DNA from: Chryseosolibacter histidinae
GTDB lineage: Bacteria; Bacteroidota; Bacteroidia; Cytophagales; Cyclobacteriaceae
Length of the DNA: 64,000 bases
Assembly: GCF_018598225.1 (NCBI RefSeq)
Contig: NZ_JAHESF010000023.1
Span: 42,818-106,817, forward strand
Reading direction: 5' to 3'
This document shows, in pieces, positions 47,653 to 56,167 of the stretch; within the stretch, counting starts at the first letter, position 1, and every line of letters starts with the position of its first letter. The notes below the pieces were generated by a model. The model was given only the letters and a program-made list of their open reading frames with translations, made no database searches and had not been told where the DNA came from. The position numbers and the translations under genes are program-made.

Positions 47653-49803
47653 ATGGCACACGAACATCATCATCAACAATACACATGCCCCATGCATCCG
47701 GAAGTGATCAAGGATGCACCGGGACAGTGCCCCAAATGCGGGATGAACCTGGTGCCTGTTAAAGCAGATCAACCTGCTAAAGCCAATATGAGCCATGAAC
47801 ACCATGGCCACATGGATCATGCAGCAGCTGGAAGTCCAAACCAGGGACATGATCATGGAGGAGGCGGACACGCCCATCATGCCGGGATGATCGATGATTT
47901 CAAGAAGCGATTCTATGTTGTGCTGGCGTTGACCGTTCCTATTATGGCCCTTTCTCCGATGATCCAACATTGGTTGGGGATTGACTGGTCATTTCCCGGC
48001 TCCAGCTATCTGCTGCTGATCCTTTCTTCAGTGGTGTTCTTTTATGGTGGCTGGCCTTTCCTCACCGGACTGGTGAATGAAGTGAGGTCCCGGTTGCTTG
48101 GGATGATGACATTGGTGGCTGTAGCCATAACGGTTGCCTATGCGTATAGCGTGGCCATTGTACTGGGGCTTCAGGGAATGGACTTCTTCTGGGAACTGGC
48201 AACACTGATCCTGATCATGCTCTTAGGCCACTGGATTGAAATGAAGTCGATCATGAGCGCATCGCGGGAGCTCGAGCTGCTCGTTCAGTTGATGCCTGCT
48301 GACGCTCACCTCGTGCATGGCGACCATATCATGGATGTAAAAACAGATACACTCAAAGCAGGTGATGTGATCCTGGTAAAGCCGGGTGAAAAGATCGCGG
48401 CAGACGGCGAGATCGTGGAGGGCAGGAGCTTCTTAAACGAATCCATGCTTACGGGAGAATCGAAGCCGGTTGAAAAAGATAAGAACGATAACGTCATTGC
48501 CGGATCGATCAATGGTGAAGGCTCTCTGAAAGTTAAGGTGACGCACGGCAGCAAAGATTCTTACCTGGCGCAGGTGATCAAGCTCGTGCAGGATGCGCAG
48601 GATTCAAAGTCCAGGACACAACTATTGGCAGACCAGGCCGCCAAGTGGCTTACGATCATCGCGCTGGTTTCAGGCGCGGCTACGTTTATCGTTTGGCTCA
48701 TCATCGGCAAAGATCTCGCCTTTGCCATGGAACGTATGGTAACCGTCATCGTGATCTGCTGCCCTCATGCATTGGGGCTCGCAGTGCCACTGGTTGTCGC
48801 CAGGTCAACCGCCATTTCCGCGCAAAGCGGATTGCTGATCAAAGACAGAACTGCCTTTGAAAATTCGCGTAAGATATCCACCCTCGTATTCGATAAGACA
48901 GGCACGCTTACCAAAGGTGAGTTTAATGTAGTGCGTTATGAATCATCAAGCCCTGCATTTTCCAGGGATGAAATACTTTCCCTGGCGGCAACGTTGGAAG
49001 GCAACTCCGAACATCCCATTGCCACCGGAATTGTGAAGAAAGCAAAGGAAGTCAATCTCAAGCCGCTGCCAATGAGCGATTTCAGCGCCATTACTGGCAA
49101 GGGTATTCAGGCGAACGTGAACGGAAGGAATGTAAAAGTTGTGAGCCCCGGATACCTGAAGGAGAACAACCTTCAAGCAGAAGTGCCGTCATCGAAAGCA
49201 GAAACAATTGTATTCGTGGTCGTGGAGGATTCTGTTGCCGGCTTTGTATCACTGGCAGACGAGATCAGGCCCGAATCATCAGATGCCATCAAGGTGCTGC
49301 ATGCCCAAAAGATCAAAACACTGCTGCTCACCGGAGACAATCAGGAAGTGGCAAAAACCGTAAGCGACTCTTTGGGAATGGATGGCTTCATGGCCGAAGT
49401 GCTTCCGCATCAAAAGCTGGAGAAAATAAAAGAGCTTCAGTCGCGGGGCGAATTTGTAGCGATGACGGGGGACGGCGTGAACGACGCCCCGGCCCTGGCC
49501 CAGGCCGATGTTGGGATCGCGGTGGGATCGGGTTCAGACATCGCAGCAGAAACATCCGACATTGTGCTTGTCAACAGTAACCCGAAGGACGTAGCCAATC
49601 TCATCCTCTTCGGAAAAGCCACCTATCGAAAAATGATCCAGAACCTGGCATGGGCAACAGGATATAATGTTGTTGCGCTACCGCTTGCAGCCGGCATTCT
49701 TTACAACGCAGGTGTTATGCTCAGTCCGGCGATGGGGGCTGTTCTGATGAGTGTCAGCACGATAGTGGTCGCTATTAATGCCAGAATGCTGAAGATCAGG
49801 TAA
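47653..49803 (+). CDS. copB: CopB-type (CPH) copper-exporting P-type ATPase
   Basis: A 716-residue inner-membrane pump. In place of an HMA domain the N terminus carries the metal module YTCPMHPEVI...CPKCGMNLVP (about 9-34) and then a His/Met-rich tail (SHEHHGHMDHAAA, GHAHHAG). The membrane motif is CPH at 370-372 (CCPHALGLAVPLV), the mark of P1B-3 (CopB) ATPases, unlike the CPC of the upstream copA. The phosphorylated residue is Asp414 in DKTGTLTKG; GDGVNDAPALAQADVGIAVG is intact. CopB pumps are reported to export Cu(II) or Ag(I). It closes the long copper operon. Confidence 0.94.
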   Translation: MAHEHHHQQYTCPMHPEVIKDAPGQCPKCGMNLVPVKADQPAKANMSHEHHGHMDHAAAGSPNQGHDHGGGGHAHHAGMIDDFKKRFYVVLALTVPIMALSPMIQHWLGIDWSFPGSSYLLLILSSVVFFYGGWPFLTGLVNEVRSRLLGMMTLVAVAITVAYAYSVAIVLGLQGMDFFWELATLILIMLLGHWIEMKSIMSASRELELLVQLMPADAHLVHGDHIMDVKTDTLKAGDVILVKPGEKIAADGEIVEGRSFLNESMLTGESKPVEKDKNDNVIAGSINGEGSLKVKVTHGSKDSYLAQVIKLVQDAQDSKSRTQLLADQAAKWLTIIALVSGAATFIVWLIIGKDLAFAMERMVTVIVICCPHALGLAVPLVVARSTAISAQSGLLIKDRTAFENSRKISTLVFDKTGTLTKGEFNVVRYESSSPAFSRDEILSLAATLEGNSEHPIATGIVKKAKEVNLKPLPMSDFSAITGKGIQANVNGRNVKVVSPGYLKENNLQAEVPSSKAETIVFVVVEDSVAGFVSLADEIRPESSDAIKVLHAQKIKTLLLTGDNQEVAKTVSDSLGMDGFMAEVLPHQKLEKIKELQSRGEFVAMTGDGVNDAPALAQADVGIAVGSGSDIAAETSDIVLVNSNPKDVANLILFGKATYRKMIQNLAWATGYNVVALPLAAGILYNAGVMLSPAMGAVLMSVSTIVVAINARMLKIR

Positions 49804-49913
49804 GATGGCAGGCGTCGCAGTCTTATTGAATTTTAAGACATAACAATTATCATTACTATAAATTCAAGAGCTGCCGATACTGGTCAAGCAATTGTTCTTT
49901 CTCAGATAGCAAA

Positions 49914-50174
49914 TCACTTTTTAACTTGTTCCGCATCGTGATTCTGTTTCGCCATCAACGTCAACCTTTCTTGGCGCTTACGTTGATCGTCTTTCGCCGT
50001 CCAAACGAAATACATAAATGCAGCAACAATTGTCGCGTTTAAGCCGATGCTTGCGAGTAAGATGGTCGTGCTATCCAAAGGTCCGTAAGCGAAAAGTATT
50101 GATTTATCTGTCGAAGCCTTGGACACTGAAAAAATGATAAAAGCTGGCGAGAAAATAAAATGATACTCCGCCAT
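49914..50174 (-). CDS. Small predicted membrane protein, unknown
   Basis: An 86-residue open frame with two possible membrane segments (YHFIFSPAFIIFSVS and TTILLASIGLNATIVAAFMYFVW) and a charged C-terminal tail (KDDQRKRQERL). It is AT-rich and lies in an otherwise poorly coding stretch. A second minus-strand frame (50104-50334) overlaps its start, so a frameshifted longer gene is possible. No family recognised. Confidence 0.4.
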   Translation of the reverse strand: MAEYHFIFSPAFIIFSVSKASTDKSILFAYGPLDSTTILLASIGLNATIVAAFMYFVWTAKDDQRKRQERLTLMAKQNHDAEQVKK

Positions 50175-50379
50175 TAATGAAATAAAACCCCACCCTTAAT
50201 GGATCGTAGCTGTCGCCATCTGTAAGAAATACTTTACACTCATCGCGATGATGAAAGCACTTTGTAACGCCCTGGTGATCTCTGTACTTGCAACGAAGTA
50301 ATATTTTTACTTGTGGAGCAGGATAATTATGCATCCGTAATTTACCAAAATCGGGAAAATGAGCAGTGAGAGTTCGCCT

Positions 50380-50892
50380 TTAGCCTCCCATTATAAGTTT
50401 CGTAAAGTAGCTGTCTAGATCTTTTTGCTCGAATGTTTTATGATCATCCAATAACTTAGTAAAAAGTCTCCGGGCAATATTGTCAATGTTAACACATACT
50501 TGCACCAATTCCCTAGAAAGAGTGGACGGGAGCTTATCCCCGTGTTCTGGACAAGACATGTGAATCATGCTTGTGTAACAAGCATTGTCCTTGACTAGCC
50601 AAAGCCAGAATAATTCGAATTGAAGATTATCTTGTAGTATATGCATCAAGGCATTGGGAGAACCTGCTTGATGCTGCTTTGCAAGAAATGCATAGTCTTC
50701 TGTGACATATGCATAGGTGGAATGATTAAACACCTCGAGAAAAGCAGTGCCAAAGTGGTTTTCAATAGAAGGCTCAGCTATCTTAAACGCATTATAAAAA
50801 TCGACCTTTGAAGTAATGTAGTAGATACCGTTGTAATGTGCTAACGCATCTTGAGGAATCGAGAAATGCTTGATTGGTAAAAGGGCGGTCAT
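50380..50892 (-). CDS. Hypothetical protein, AT-rich
   Basis: A 170-residue soluble protein. It is helix-rich, has three Cys, shows no signal peptide and matches no family that I recognise. Composition is AT-richer than the copper genes, as in the small frames on either side. The codon pattern and length make a real gene likely. It lies in the islet between copB and the tRNA-Leu gene, where mobile DNA is often found, but no mobility gene is seen. Confidence 0.65.
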   Translation of the reverse strand: MTALLPIKHFSIPQDALAHYNGIYYITSKVDFYNAFKIAEPSIENHFGTAFLEVFNHSTYAYVTEDYAFLAKQHQAGSPNALMHILQDNLQFELFWLWLVKDNACYTSMIHMSCPEHGDKLPSTLSRELVQVCVNIDNIARRLFTKLLDDHKTFEQKDLDSYFTKLIMGG

Positions 50893-50967
50893 ACATCAAG
50901 ATACAAAAAAAGCGAAACCTTTTAAATAGGCTTTTCCTGTATTTTCATCAATTCTAGTCTAGTAATC

Positions 50968-51298
50968 TTAATCAGTGGATTCAGCGAAGAGATGTCGAAG
51001 TTGTAGTCCTTCCGTCCGATCCTTAATCAAAGGAACTTCCTTCTCTGCCAGAACACGGCTCCGGTGAGCGGAGCTACTGTGTGCAAATCGAGTGTAGGCT
51101 TCAACGATAAATCGTTTTTGAAGATCAAAGTCGCGCTGTTGTACTGATCGGCGTATCGATGACGTATCTGAATCTGACGTAAGCTTGAGTAACGTATCAA
51201 CCTCCGCTGTAATGTGCGTTACCTGACTAAATGTAGAAGTCATCCCGGCCAGCAATAATAATAAGGTGATTAGTACGACCCGACCTCGAAACCGTCAT
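50968..51298 (-). pseudogene. Small exported protein gene with a one-base shift at its start
   Basis: From base 51294 leftwards an open frame reads RFRGRVVLITLLLLLAGM then TSTFSQ, a clear signal peptide with a cleavage site, followed by about 85 residues of an unknown helical protein. No start codon precedes it in frame: the only ATG (51298-51296) is followed by one extra A before the frame. Removing that A would give a normal M-R-F-R start. Either the gene is recently inactivated, the base is a sequencing error, or translation starts at the TTG at 51255, which would cut most of the signal peptide. Confidence 0.5.
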
Positions 51299-51470
51299 GA
51301 ATCATTTCATCTTGGAGAGTTATAAAATCGCGTAAGTTTGCAGACTTCCGCTTGGTCTTGGTGGCATGGGCAATCGGAGAAATTACAGATGGAATTTTTC
51401 TTTTGTTGCAAGAACGTGTGGGCTTTATCTGTTGCATAGGTCAAGTTTTTTCTCTGCACCAGATGGCCAA

Positions 51471-51500
51471 TAAAAAAGCCATCTGAAAGATCAGATGGCT
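51471..51500 (-). terminator. Rho-independent terminator of the tRNA-Leu gene
   Basis: Read on the minus strand: AGCCATCTGA, four-base loop, TCAGATGGCT, then a T6 run. It lies 26 bases past the 3' end of the tRNA gene. Confidence 0.88.
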
Positions 51501-51525
51501 CATAAATCCTTGGTACTAAGGGCTG

Positions 51526-51607
51526 TACCTAAGGCCGGAATCGAACCGGCACACCTTTCGGTACACGATTTTGAGTCGTGCGCGTCTACCAGTTCCGCCA
51601 CTCAGGC
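51526..51607 (-). tRNA. tRNA-Leu (anticodon CAA)
   Basis: An 82-base cloverleaf with a long variable arm. The 5' acceptor arm GCCTGAG pairs with CTTAGGT; the D-arm contains AACTGGTAGACG. The anticodon stem GCACGA / TCGTGT holds the loop CTCAAAA (anticodon CAA, codon UUG). The T-arm reads GCCGGTTCGATTCCGGC. CCA is not fully encoded (ACA follows the acceptor stem). Confidence 0.96.
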
Positions 51608-51896
51608 TTGGCTTCGCTAAAGCTTCAAAAAGCATGGCGTGAACAAGGCTCTGTTTTTGCCCTGCCCCTCAAAGCCCTAGCGAAGGAGGTGCAAATATGG
51701 GTAAAGTTTGTTTTTTGCACAACCTGCGGCCCCTTAATTAATTATAGCCGCTTCGATGCTGAAATTTGCCCGAAATCTGTTCGTTAGGCATCAAAATCCT
51801 TTCATAGCTCCCTGGATAGTGTTGTAACACCTAAAATATTTCCCCGCGGACTAATTTTACCTTTGCGGGAACATACCGGTTCCGCTACTTTACAAC

Positions 51897-53054
51897 ATGC
51901 CGCAAAAAGATCACTTCGACGTAATTGTCATTGGCGTAGGTTCCATGGGATCGGCTGCGTGCGCCTTCCTGGCACAACGCGGTCACAGGGTGCTGGGCCT
52001 GGAACAGTTCACCATTCCACACGATCAGGGGTCTCACTCTGGCCAGAGCCGCATCATCCGCAAAGCGTACTTTGAACATCCCGACTATGTGCCCTTGTTA
52101 CAGCGCGCATACCACAACTGGGCCCAGCTGAAACAGGAGGCCGGTACCGATATTTACCACCGCACAGGTATTGTTTATTTCGGACGCCCCGACCATGATA
52201 CCATGAAGGGCATCAAAAAATCATCAATCCTCTATAACATACCGGTGGAGACGTTGCCGCCAGGGGAGTCAAAAAGGCGATTTCCTCTGTTCCAAATTCC
52301 TTCCGACTTCGAAACACTCTATGAACCCGATGCAGGTTTTGTTACACCTGAGCGCGCCGTGCTGTTGTATACCGAGCTGGCGTTGAGGAACGGCGCCGTG
52401 ATCCGCACCAGCGAAAAAGTGAACACCTGGAAGCAGGAGGCAGACCAGGTGACGGTGCACACTGATAAGGGAGTCTACACAGCAGGCAAGCTCATCATCA
52501 CCGCGGGAAGCTGGGCATCGAAGGTGATCCCTACGCTCGGCACCGGACTGAAAGTTACGCGGCAGTTGCTGGCCTGGGTAAACCCTGAAGTCTGGGATGT
52601 TTTTTCGTTGGGAAATTTTCCCTGCTGGTTCATCGAAGATCCGGAGCGTGGCATGTACTACGGCTTTCCGTTGCTGCCGGCGGGAAAGTTTGGTGGCCCG
52701 ATAGGTCTGAAGCTCGCCCACCACAAGCCGGGTGAGACCGTTGACCCTGACCATGTTGACCGAAGCGCGCCTCGGGATGCTGAAGAAAACGTCCGTTACA
52801 TTTTATCAAAGTATCTCCCTGCGGCCAATGGTGCGGTGCTTTCCATCAAAAGCTGCCTGTATACGTATACCAGCGATGAGCATTTTATCATCGACCATTT
52901 GCCCGGTTCTTCAAAACGCGTTACCATCGCCTGCGGATTCAGCGGCCATGGATTCAAATTCGTTTCGGTAGTAGGAGAGATCCTCACAGACCTTGCCATC
53001 AAAGGCAAGACCGATCTCCCTGTGGAATTTCTGCAACTGAATCGCTTCCACTAA
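51897..53054 (+). CDS. Monomeric sarcosine oxidase / N-methyltryptophan oxidase-like
   Basis: A 385-residue cytosolic flavoenzyme. The FAD-binding GVGSMGSAACAFLAQRGH lies at 13-30, followed by QGSHSGQSRIIRKAYFEHPDY, a family signature. A Cys at 320 (KSCLYTYTSDEHFIIDHLP) matches the residue that links FAD covalently in monomeric sarcosine oxidase. The C-terminal CGFSGHGFKF completes the active site. It would oxidise an N-methyl amino acid to formaldehyde, amino acid and hydrogen peroxide; sarcosine and N-methyl-L-tryptophan are both possible. A TACCTTTG promoter-like -7 box lies at 51858-51865. It stands alone, after the tRNA-Leu gene, with 289 bases in between that have no other gene. Confidence 0.9.
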   Translation: MPQKDHFDVIVIGVGSMGSAACAFLAQRGHRVLGLEQFTIPHDQGSHSGQSRIIRKAYFEHPDYVPLLQRAYHNWAQLKQEAGTDIYHRTGIVYFGRPDHDTMKGIKKSSILYNIPVETLPPGESKRRFPLFQIPSDFETLYEPDAGFVTPERAVLLYTELALRNGAVIRTSEKVNTWKQEADQVTVHTDKGVYTAGKLIITAGSWASKVIPTLGTGLKVTRQLLAWVNPEVWDVFSLGNFPCWFIEDPERGMYYGFPLLPAGKFGGPIGLKLAHHKPGETVDPDHVDRSAPRDAEENVRYILSKYLPAANGAVLSIKSCLYTYTSDEHFIIDHLPGSSKRVTIACGFSGHGFKFVSVVGEILTDLAIKGKTDLPVEFLQLNRFH

Positions 53055-53151
53055 ACAGCCGTAGCGCTACGCCGAATATTTTTCAGAGCGCTTGTATGAT
53101 CGTTGGTTGAATAAGTGCTAATTTCGTTCACTTTAGTCAGCACGATCACGC

Positions 53152-53379
53152 ATGCCTTTCATCGACTTCCATAAGCTCGAGGGCATTACCGTCGAAGATC
53201 TCAAGAATGCCCACATCGCTGATCTCACAGCGCAGGATAAATACGGTCTCATAGAACAATTATTGATAGAATTTCTTAACGTAAGATTCCACTTTGAGCG
53301 AAGTACCATCTTCGATCAGGACGCCACGTACCTCGTACTCCGTACCTCGTACCTTTTCAGTGTCTCATCATTAAACTAA
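53152..53379 (+). CDS. Short open frame ending in low-complexity repeat, probable gene fragment
   Basis: 75 codons. The first 40 residues (MPFIDFHKLEGITVEDLKN...) look like the start of a real, small soluble protein. The last 25 are encoded by a tandem repeat of CGTACCTCGTACTC (53327-53354) of the kind that normally sits between genes in this genome. I therefore suspect a gene cut short by repeat DNA. Not assigned to a family. Confidence 0.35.
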   Translation: MPFIDFHKLEGITVEDLKNAHIADLTAQDKYGLIEQLLIEFLNVRFHFERSTIFDQDATYLVLRTSYLFSVSSLN

Positions 53380-53389
53380 ATTTCTACTT

Positions 53390-54832
53390 ATGGCCACAGC
53401 AACCCTTAACCAAGTTTCAGATGTCGCGAAGGCAGTTGACCTGGATCTTCCCGATTTCAGAATGAGTATCCGCGGCCTGGTGATCACGAAAGATGATCTA
53501 CTGTATGACGAAACAAGAAGTGTCTACAACGGAATGATCGACCGGCATCCGGCGGTGATCGTTAAATGCAGGGATGTTGCCGATGTCATCACTGCAGTGA
53601 ACTTCGCCCGCCTGCACAACCTGCTTACGGCGGTGCGCGGTGGAGGCCACAACGGCGGAGGCCTCGGCGTGTGTGACGATGGCATGGTGATCGATCTCTC
53701 CATGATGAAAGGGATCAGGATGGATTCAACATCGGATACCATTCGTGTGGAGGGTGGATGCACGCTCGGTGACATTGACCATGCTACACAGGTGTTCGGC
53801 AAGGCTGTGCCAACCGGGATCCTGTCGACCACAGGCATTGGCGGTCTTACCCTGGGCGGCGGACTGGGCCACCTGTCGCGTAAGTACGGTCTCACCATCG
53901 ACAGCCTGCTCGAAGCCGACGTTGTTCTTGCTGACGGCCACCTGATCACGGCCAGTGAAAAAGAGAACAGCGACCTCTTCTGGGCCATTCGCGGTGGTGG
54001 CGGTAACTTCGGCATCGTTACCTCATTCCTGTTCACGCTGCACGATGCGGGTACTGTTTATGGTGGCCCCATGCTTTGGCCGATAGAAGACGCTGAAGAG
54101 ATCATGCGACAATACCGCGAATTTATTCTGAACGCCTCCAACGATCACTATTGTTATTTTGCGCTGCTCACCGTGCCGCCCGTGGCAATGTTCCCGGCGG
54201 AGCTGCACCTCAAAAAAATGTGTGGCCTGCTCTGGTGCAACGTAGGCGATGCTGAGAAGAGTACCAAAGCTGCCCAGCGTTTCCGAGATCTGAAGAAACC
54301 GGCTGTTGATTTTTGCGGCCCCATACCGTTCAATGCGCTGCAGGGAATGTTCGACGCGCTGTATCCCAAAGGACTGCAGTGGTACTGGAAAGCCGATTTT
54401 GTGAAAGACCTGACGGACGAAGCCATCAAGCTGAACGTTGAATATGGCCATCAGCTCCCGACACCACATTCTACCATGCACCTGTATCCGATCAACGGCG
54501 CCTGTCACGACAAACAAAATAATGAGACAGCGTTCAGCTACCGCGATGCGAACTGGGCACAGGTTATTGTAGGCGTGGACCCGGATCCGGCCAATAAAGA
54601 GAAGATCTCATCATGGGCAAAAGCCTACTGGGAAGCGCTGCATCCGTTCTCGCTGGGTGGCGCTTATATCAATTTTATGATGGAAGAAGGTGAGGCCAGG
54701 GTAGAAGCATCGTACCGCGACAACTATCGGCAGCTGGCGAGGATCAAACGTAAATATGATCCTGATAATTTCTTCAAGGTAAACCAGAACATCAAACCCG
54801 TCACTGTTGCCGAGAAGGAGCTCGAGCATTAA
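53390..54832 (+). CDS. FAD-linked oxidoreductase, berberine-bridge-enzyme-like
   Basis: A 480-residue enzyme with a PCMH-type FAD-binding domain: VRGGGHNGGG with His87, the residue that binds FAD covalently in this family. TLGGGLGHLSRKYGLTIDSLLEADVVLADG follows. The C-terminal BBE motif YDPDNFFKVNQNI is near 460. The Cys found in bicovalent members is absent, so the flavin is probably attached through His only. Members oxidise sugars or secondary metabolites; the substrate is not predictable. There is no signal peptide. It overlaps the convergent minus-strand monooxygenase gene by 4 bases. Confidence 0.9.
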   Translation: MATATLNQVSDVAKAVDLDLPDFRMSIRGLVITKDDLLYDETRSVYNGMIDRHPAVIVKCRDVADVITAVNFARLHNLLTAVRGGGHNGGGLGVCDDGMVIDLSMMKGIRMDSTSDTIRVEGGCTLGDIDHATQVFGKAVPTGILSTTGIGGLTLGGGLGHLSRKYGLTIDSLLEADVVLADGHLITASEKENSDLFWAIRGGGGNFGIVTSFLFTLHDAGTVYGGPMLWPIEDAEEIMRQYREFILNASNDHYCYFALLTVPPVAMFPAELHLKKMCGLLWCNVGDAEKSTKAAQRFRDLKKPAVDFCGPIPFNALQGMFDALYPKGLQWYWKADFVKDLTDEAIKLNVEYGHQLPTPHSTMHLYPINGACHDKQNNETAFSYRDANWAQVIVGVDPDPANKEKISSWAKAYWEALHPFSLGGAYINFMMEEGEARVEASYRDNYRQLARIKRKYDPDNFFKVNQNIKPVTVAEKELEH

Positions 54833-55122
54833 AGCTCGATGAATTTCAGAAGAGAAAAAGCCTGGGTCCGTTCTGCGAACAGCGTCTTTACACTACCCCA
54901 AACAGACCCGAACAACGCTGAATTGCGGTACGCGTCCAGGCTTTGCTCATCCTGCCAGTGGCTGAGCGTAGTGTAGGTAAAAGGATCGTTGGCATCTTTC
55001 AGTAATTCCAGGTGCGAGCATCCCTGAAAGTTGCGGATGGCCACCTTGTTCCTGTCAAAGATCTCCAGGAATTCAGCCACCCCGGCTTCAGTAAATTTCA
55101 TCCGTACAATGCGGATTAGCAT
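54829..55122 (-). CDS. Antibiotic biosynthesis monooxygenase-fold protein
   Basis: A 97-residue protein of the ABM fold: MLIRIVRMKFTEAGVAEFLEIF, GCSHLELLKDANDPFTYTTLSHW, DAYRNSALFGSVWGSVKTLF. ABM proteins are dimeric ferredoxin-like barrels that act on quinols or heme, or simply detoxify; the substrate is unknown. It is convergent with the FAD oxidoreductase and shares 4 bases with it. Confidence 0.88.
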   Translation of the reverse strand: MLIRIVRMKFTEAGVAEFLEIFDRNKVAIRNFQGCSHLELLKDANDPFTYTTLSHWQDEQSLDAYRNSALFGSVWGSVKTLFAERTQAFSLLKFIEL

Positions 55123-55180
55123 GGCGGTGCGTTGATTTGAGATTAAGTTATATCAGTTCTTTGTGCTTCGAAGCCACGGT

Positions 55181-55272
55181 TAGTTTAAAGTTTGAAATTT
55201 CAAGTTTAAAGTTCGCTATCCCGATAGGGACACCCCTCAACTTTAAACTTTTAACTATTAACTTTAAACTTT
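55181..55272. repeat. AT-rich inverted-repeat low-complexity element
   Basis: Copies of AGTTTAAAGTTT-type units on the left and AACTTTAAACTTTT-type units on the right form opposite arms around GATAGGG. It lies between the ABM and SAM hydrolase genes. Confidence 0.75.
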
Positions 55273-55273
55273 T

Positions 55274-56047
55274 CTACTCTTCGAACATAATATTCACCAT
55301 ACTATCATACGTCAACCCCAGTAATTCAGACGCATTCCCTTTGTAGATCCCGATCTCCAACAGGTCGAGGCTGTTGAACAGGATGAAGCATTCGCCCTGT
55401 TCGGCCTGGTGGTATTGGGTATGGATGCGCCTGAACTTCTCTCCGCCGAACTGCACGGTGAACGCTTTGTCGCGGCTCAGAACATCGAAGGCCTGCTTCG
55501 GGATATTGGTGATCAGGTTGCCTGCGCCGTCCACGTGAATGACCTGCCCGGTGATCTGTTTTTTGGTGGCTTTCACCTGCCGGTCGATCATACGTTTGAA
55601 CGAAGCGAGCGGTTTGCCCAGGTCGGTGATCGAGACCCCGCTGGCCAGTTTGGCGGCTGCCGGGGCCAGTACATCGCGTTCGGGAAAAGTAGTGCTGATG
55701 GTATTGATGCTGTTCAGCTCCACGAGATACTGGTGCGACTTTTCACTGATCAGTCCGAAGAGGCCATTGTCTGAACCGACAAAAAAATGGTCTTCCAGCT
55801 GCATGGCGATGGCGACGTCGCCCCGGTTGCCGGTGGCATCCACGCCTACGAGGTGAACGGTGCCCTTGGGAAACTCGCGGAAAACCGACCGGAGCACGAA
55901 GGCTGCGTGCCCTATATCGCATAATTTAATGGCATGGCTGATATCGATAATGCCGATCCCCGGATTGGTGCTGATGATCCTGGCTTTTATGGCTGCCACG
56001 TAATGATCACTTTCTCCAGAATCCGTTAAAAGCGTAATAATCGGCAT
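55274..56047 (-). CDS. SAM hydroxide adenosyltransferase (DUF62 family)
   Basis: A 257-residue protein. It matches the DUF62 family that cleaves S-adenosylmethionine to adenosine and methionine: MPIITLLTDSGESDHYVAAIKARI at the N terminus, IIDISHAI, then FVGSDNGLFGL and ERDVLAPAAAKLASG; the C-terminal domain has VIHVDGAGNLITNI. The usual VDPGVG motif is replaced by VGVDATGNRG, which is a mild deviation. It reads divergently from phoH, with a 120-base gap that must hold both promoters. Confidence 0.88.
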   Translation of the reverse strand: MPIITLLTDSGESDHYVAAIKARIISTNPGIGIIDISHAIKLCDIGHAAFVLRSVFREFPKGTVHLVGVDATGNRGDVAIAMQLEDHFFVGSDNGLFGLISEKSHQYLVELNSINTISTTFPERDVLAPAAAKLASGVSITDLGKPLASFKRMIDRQVKATKKQITGQVIHVDGAGNLITNIPKQAFDVLSRDKAFTVQFGGEKFRRIHTQYHQAEQGECFILFNSLDLLEIGIYKGNASELLGLTYDSMVNIMFEE

Positions 56048-56167
56048 CGCCAGGTAATGATTTTTTAAGGTTTTGGTTAAAATTATTGCACTGGTTGGTG
56101 CTTTTTATTTGATTATTTTTGTTGTGCTAAAAATAAAGTTTTAGCAGCATTTAAACACCATTGATCA

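Noticed and set aside
51578..51787. Plus-strand open frame of 69 codons over the tRNA-Leu gene
   Set aside because: It starts inside the tRNA gene on the opposite strand and has no coding features.
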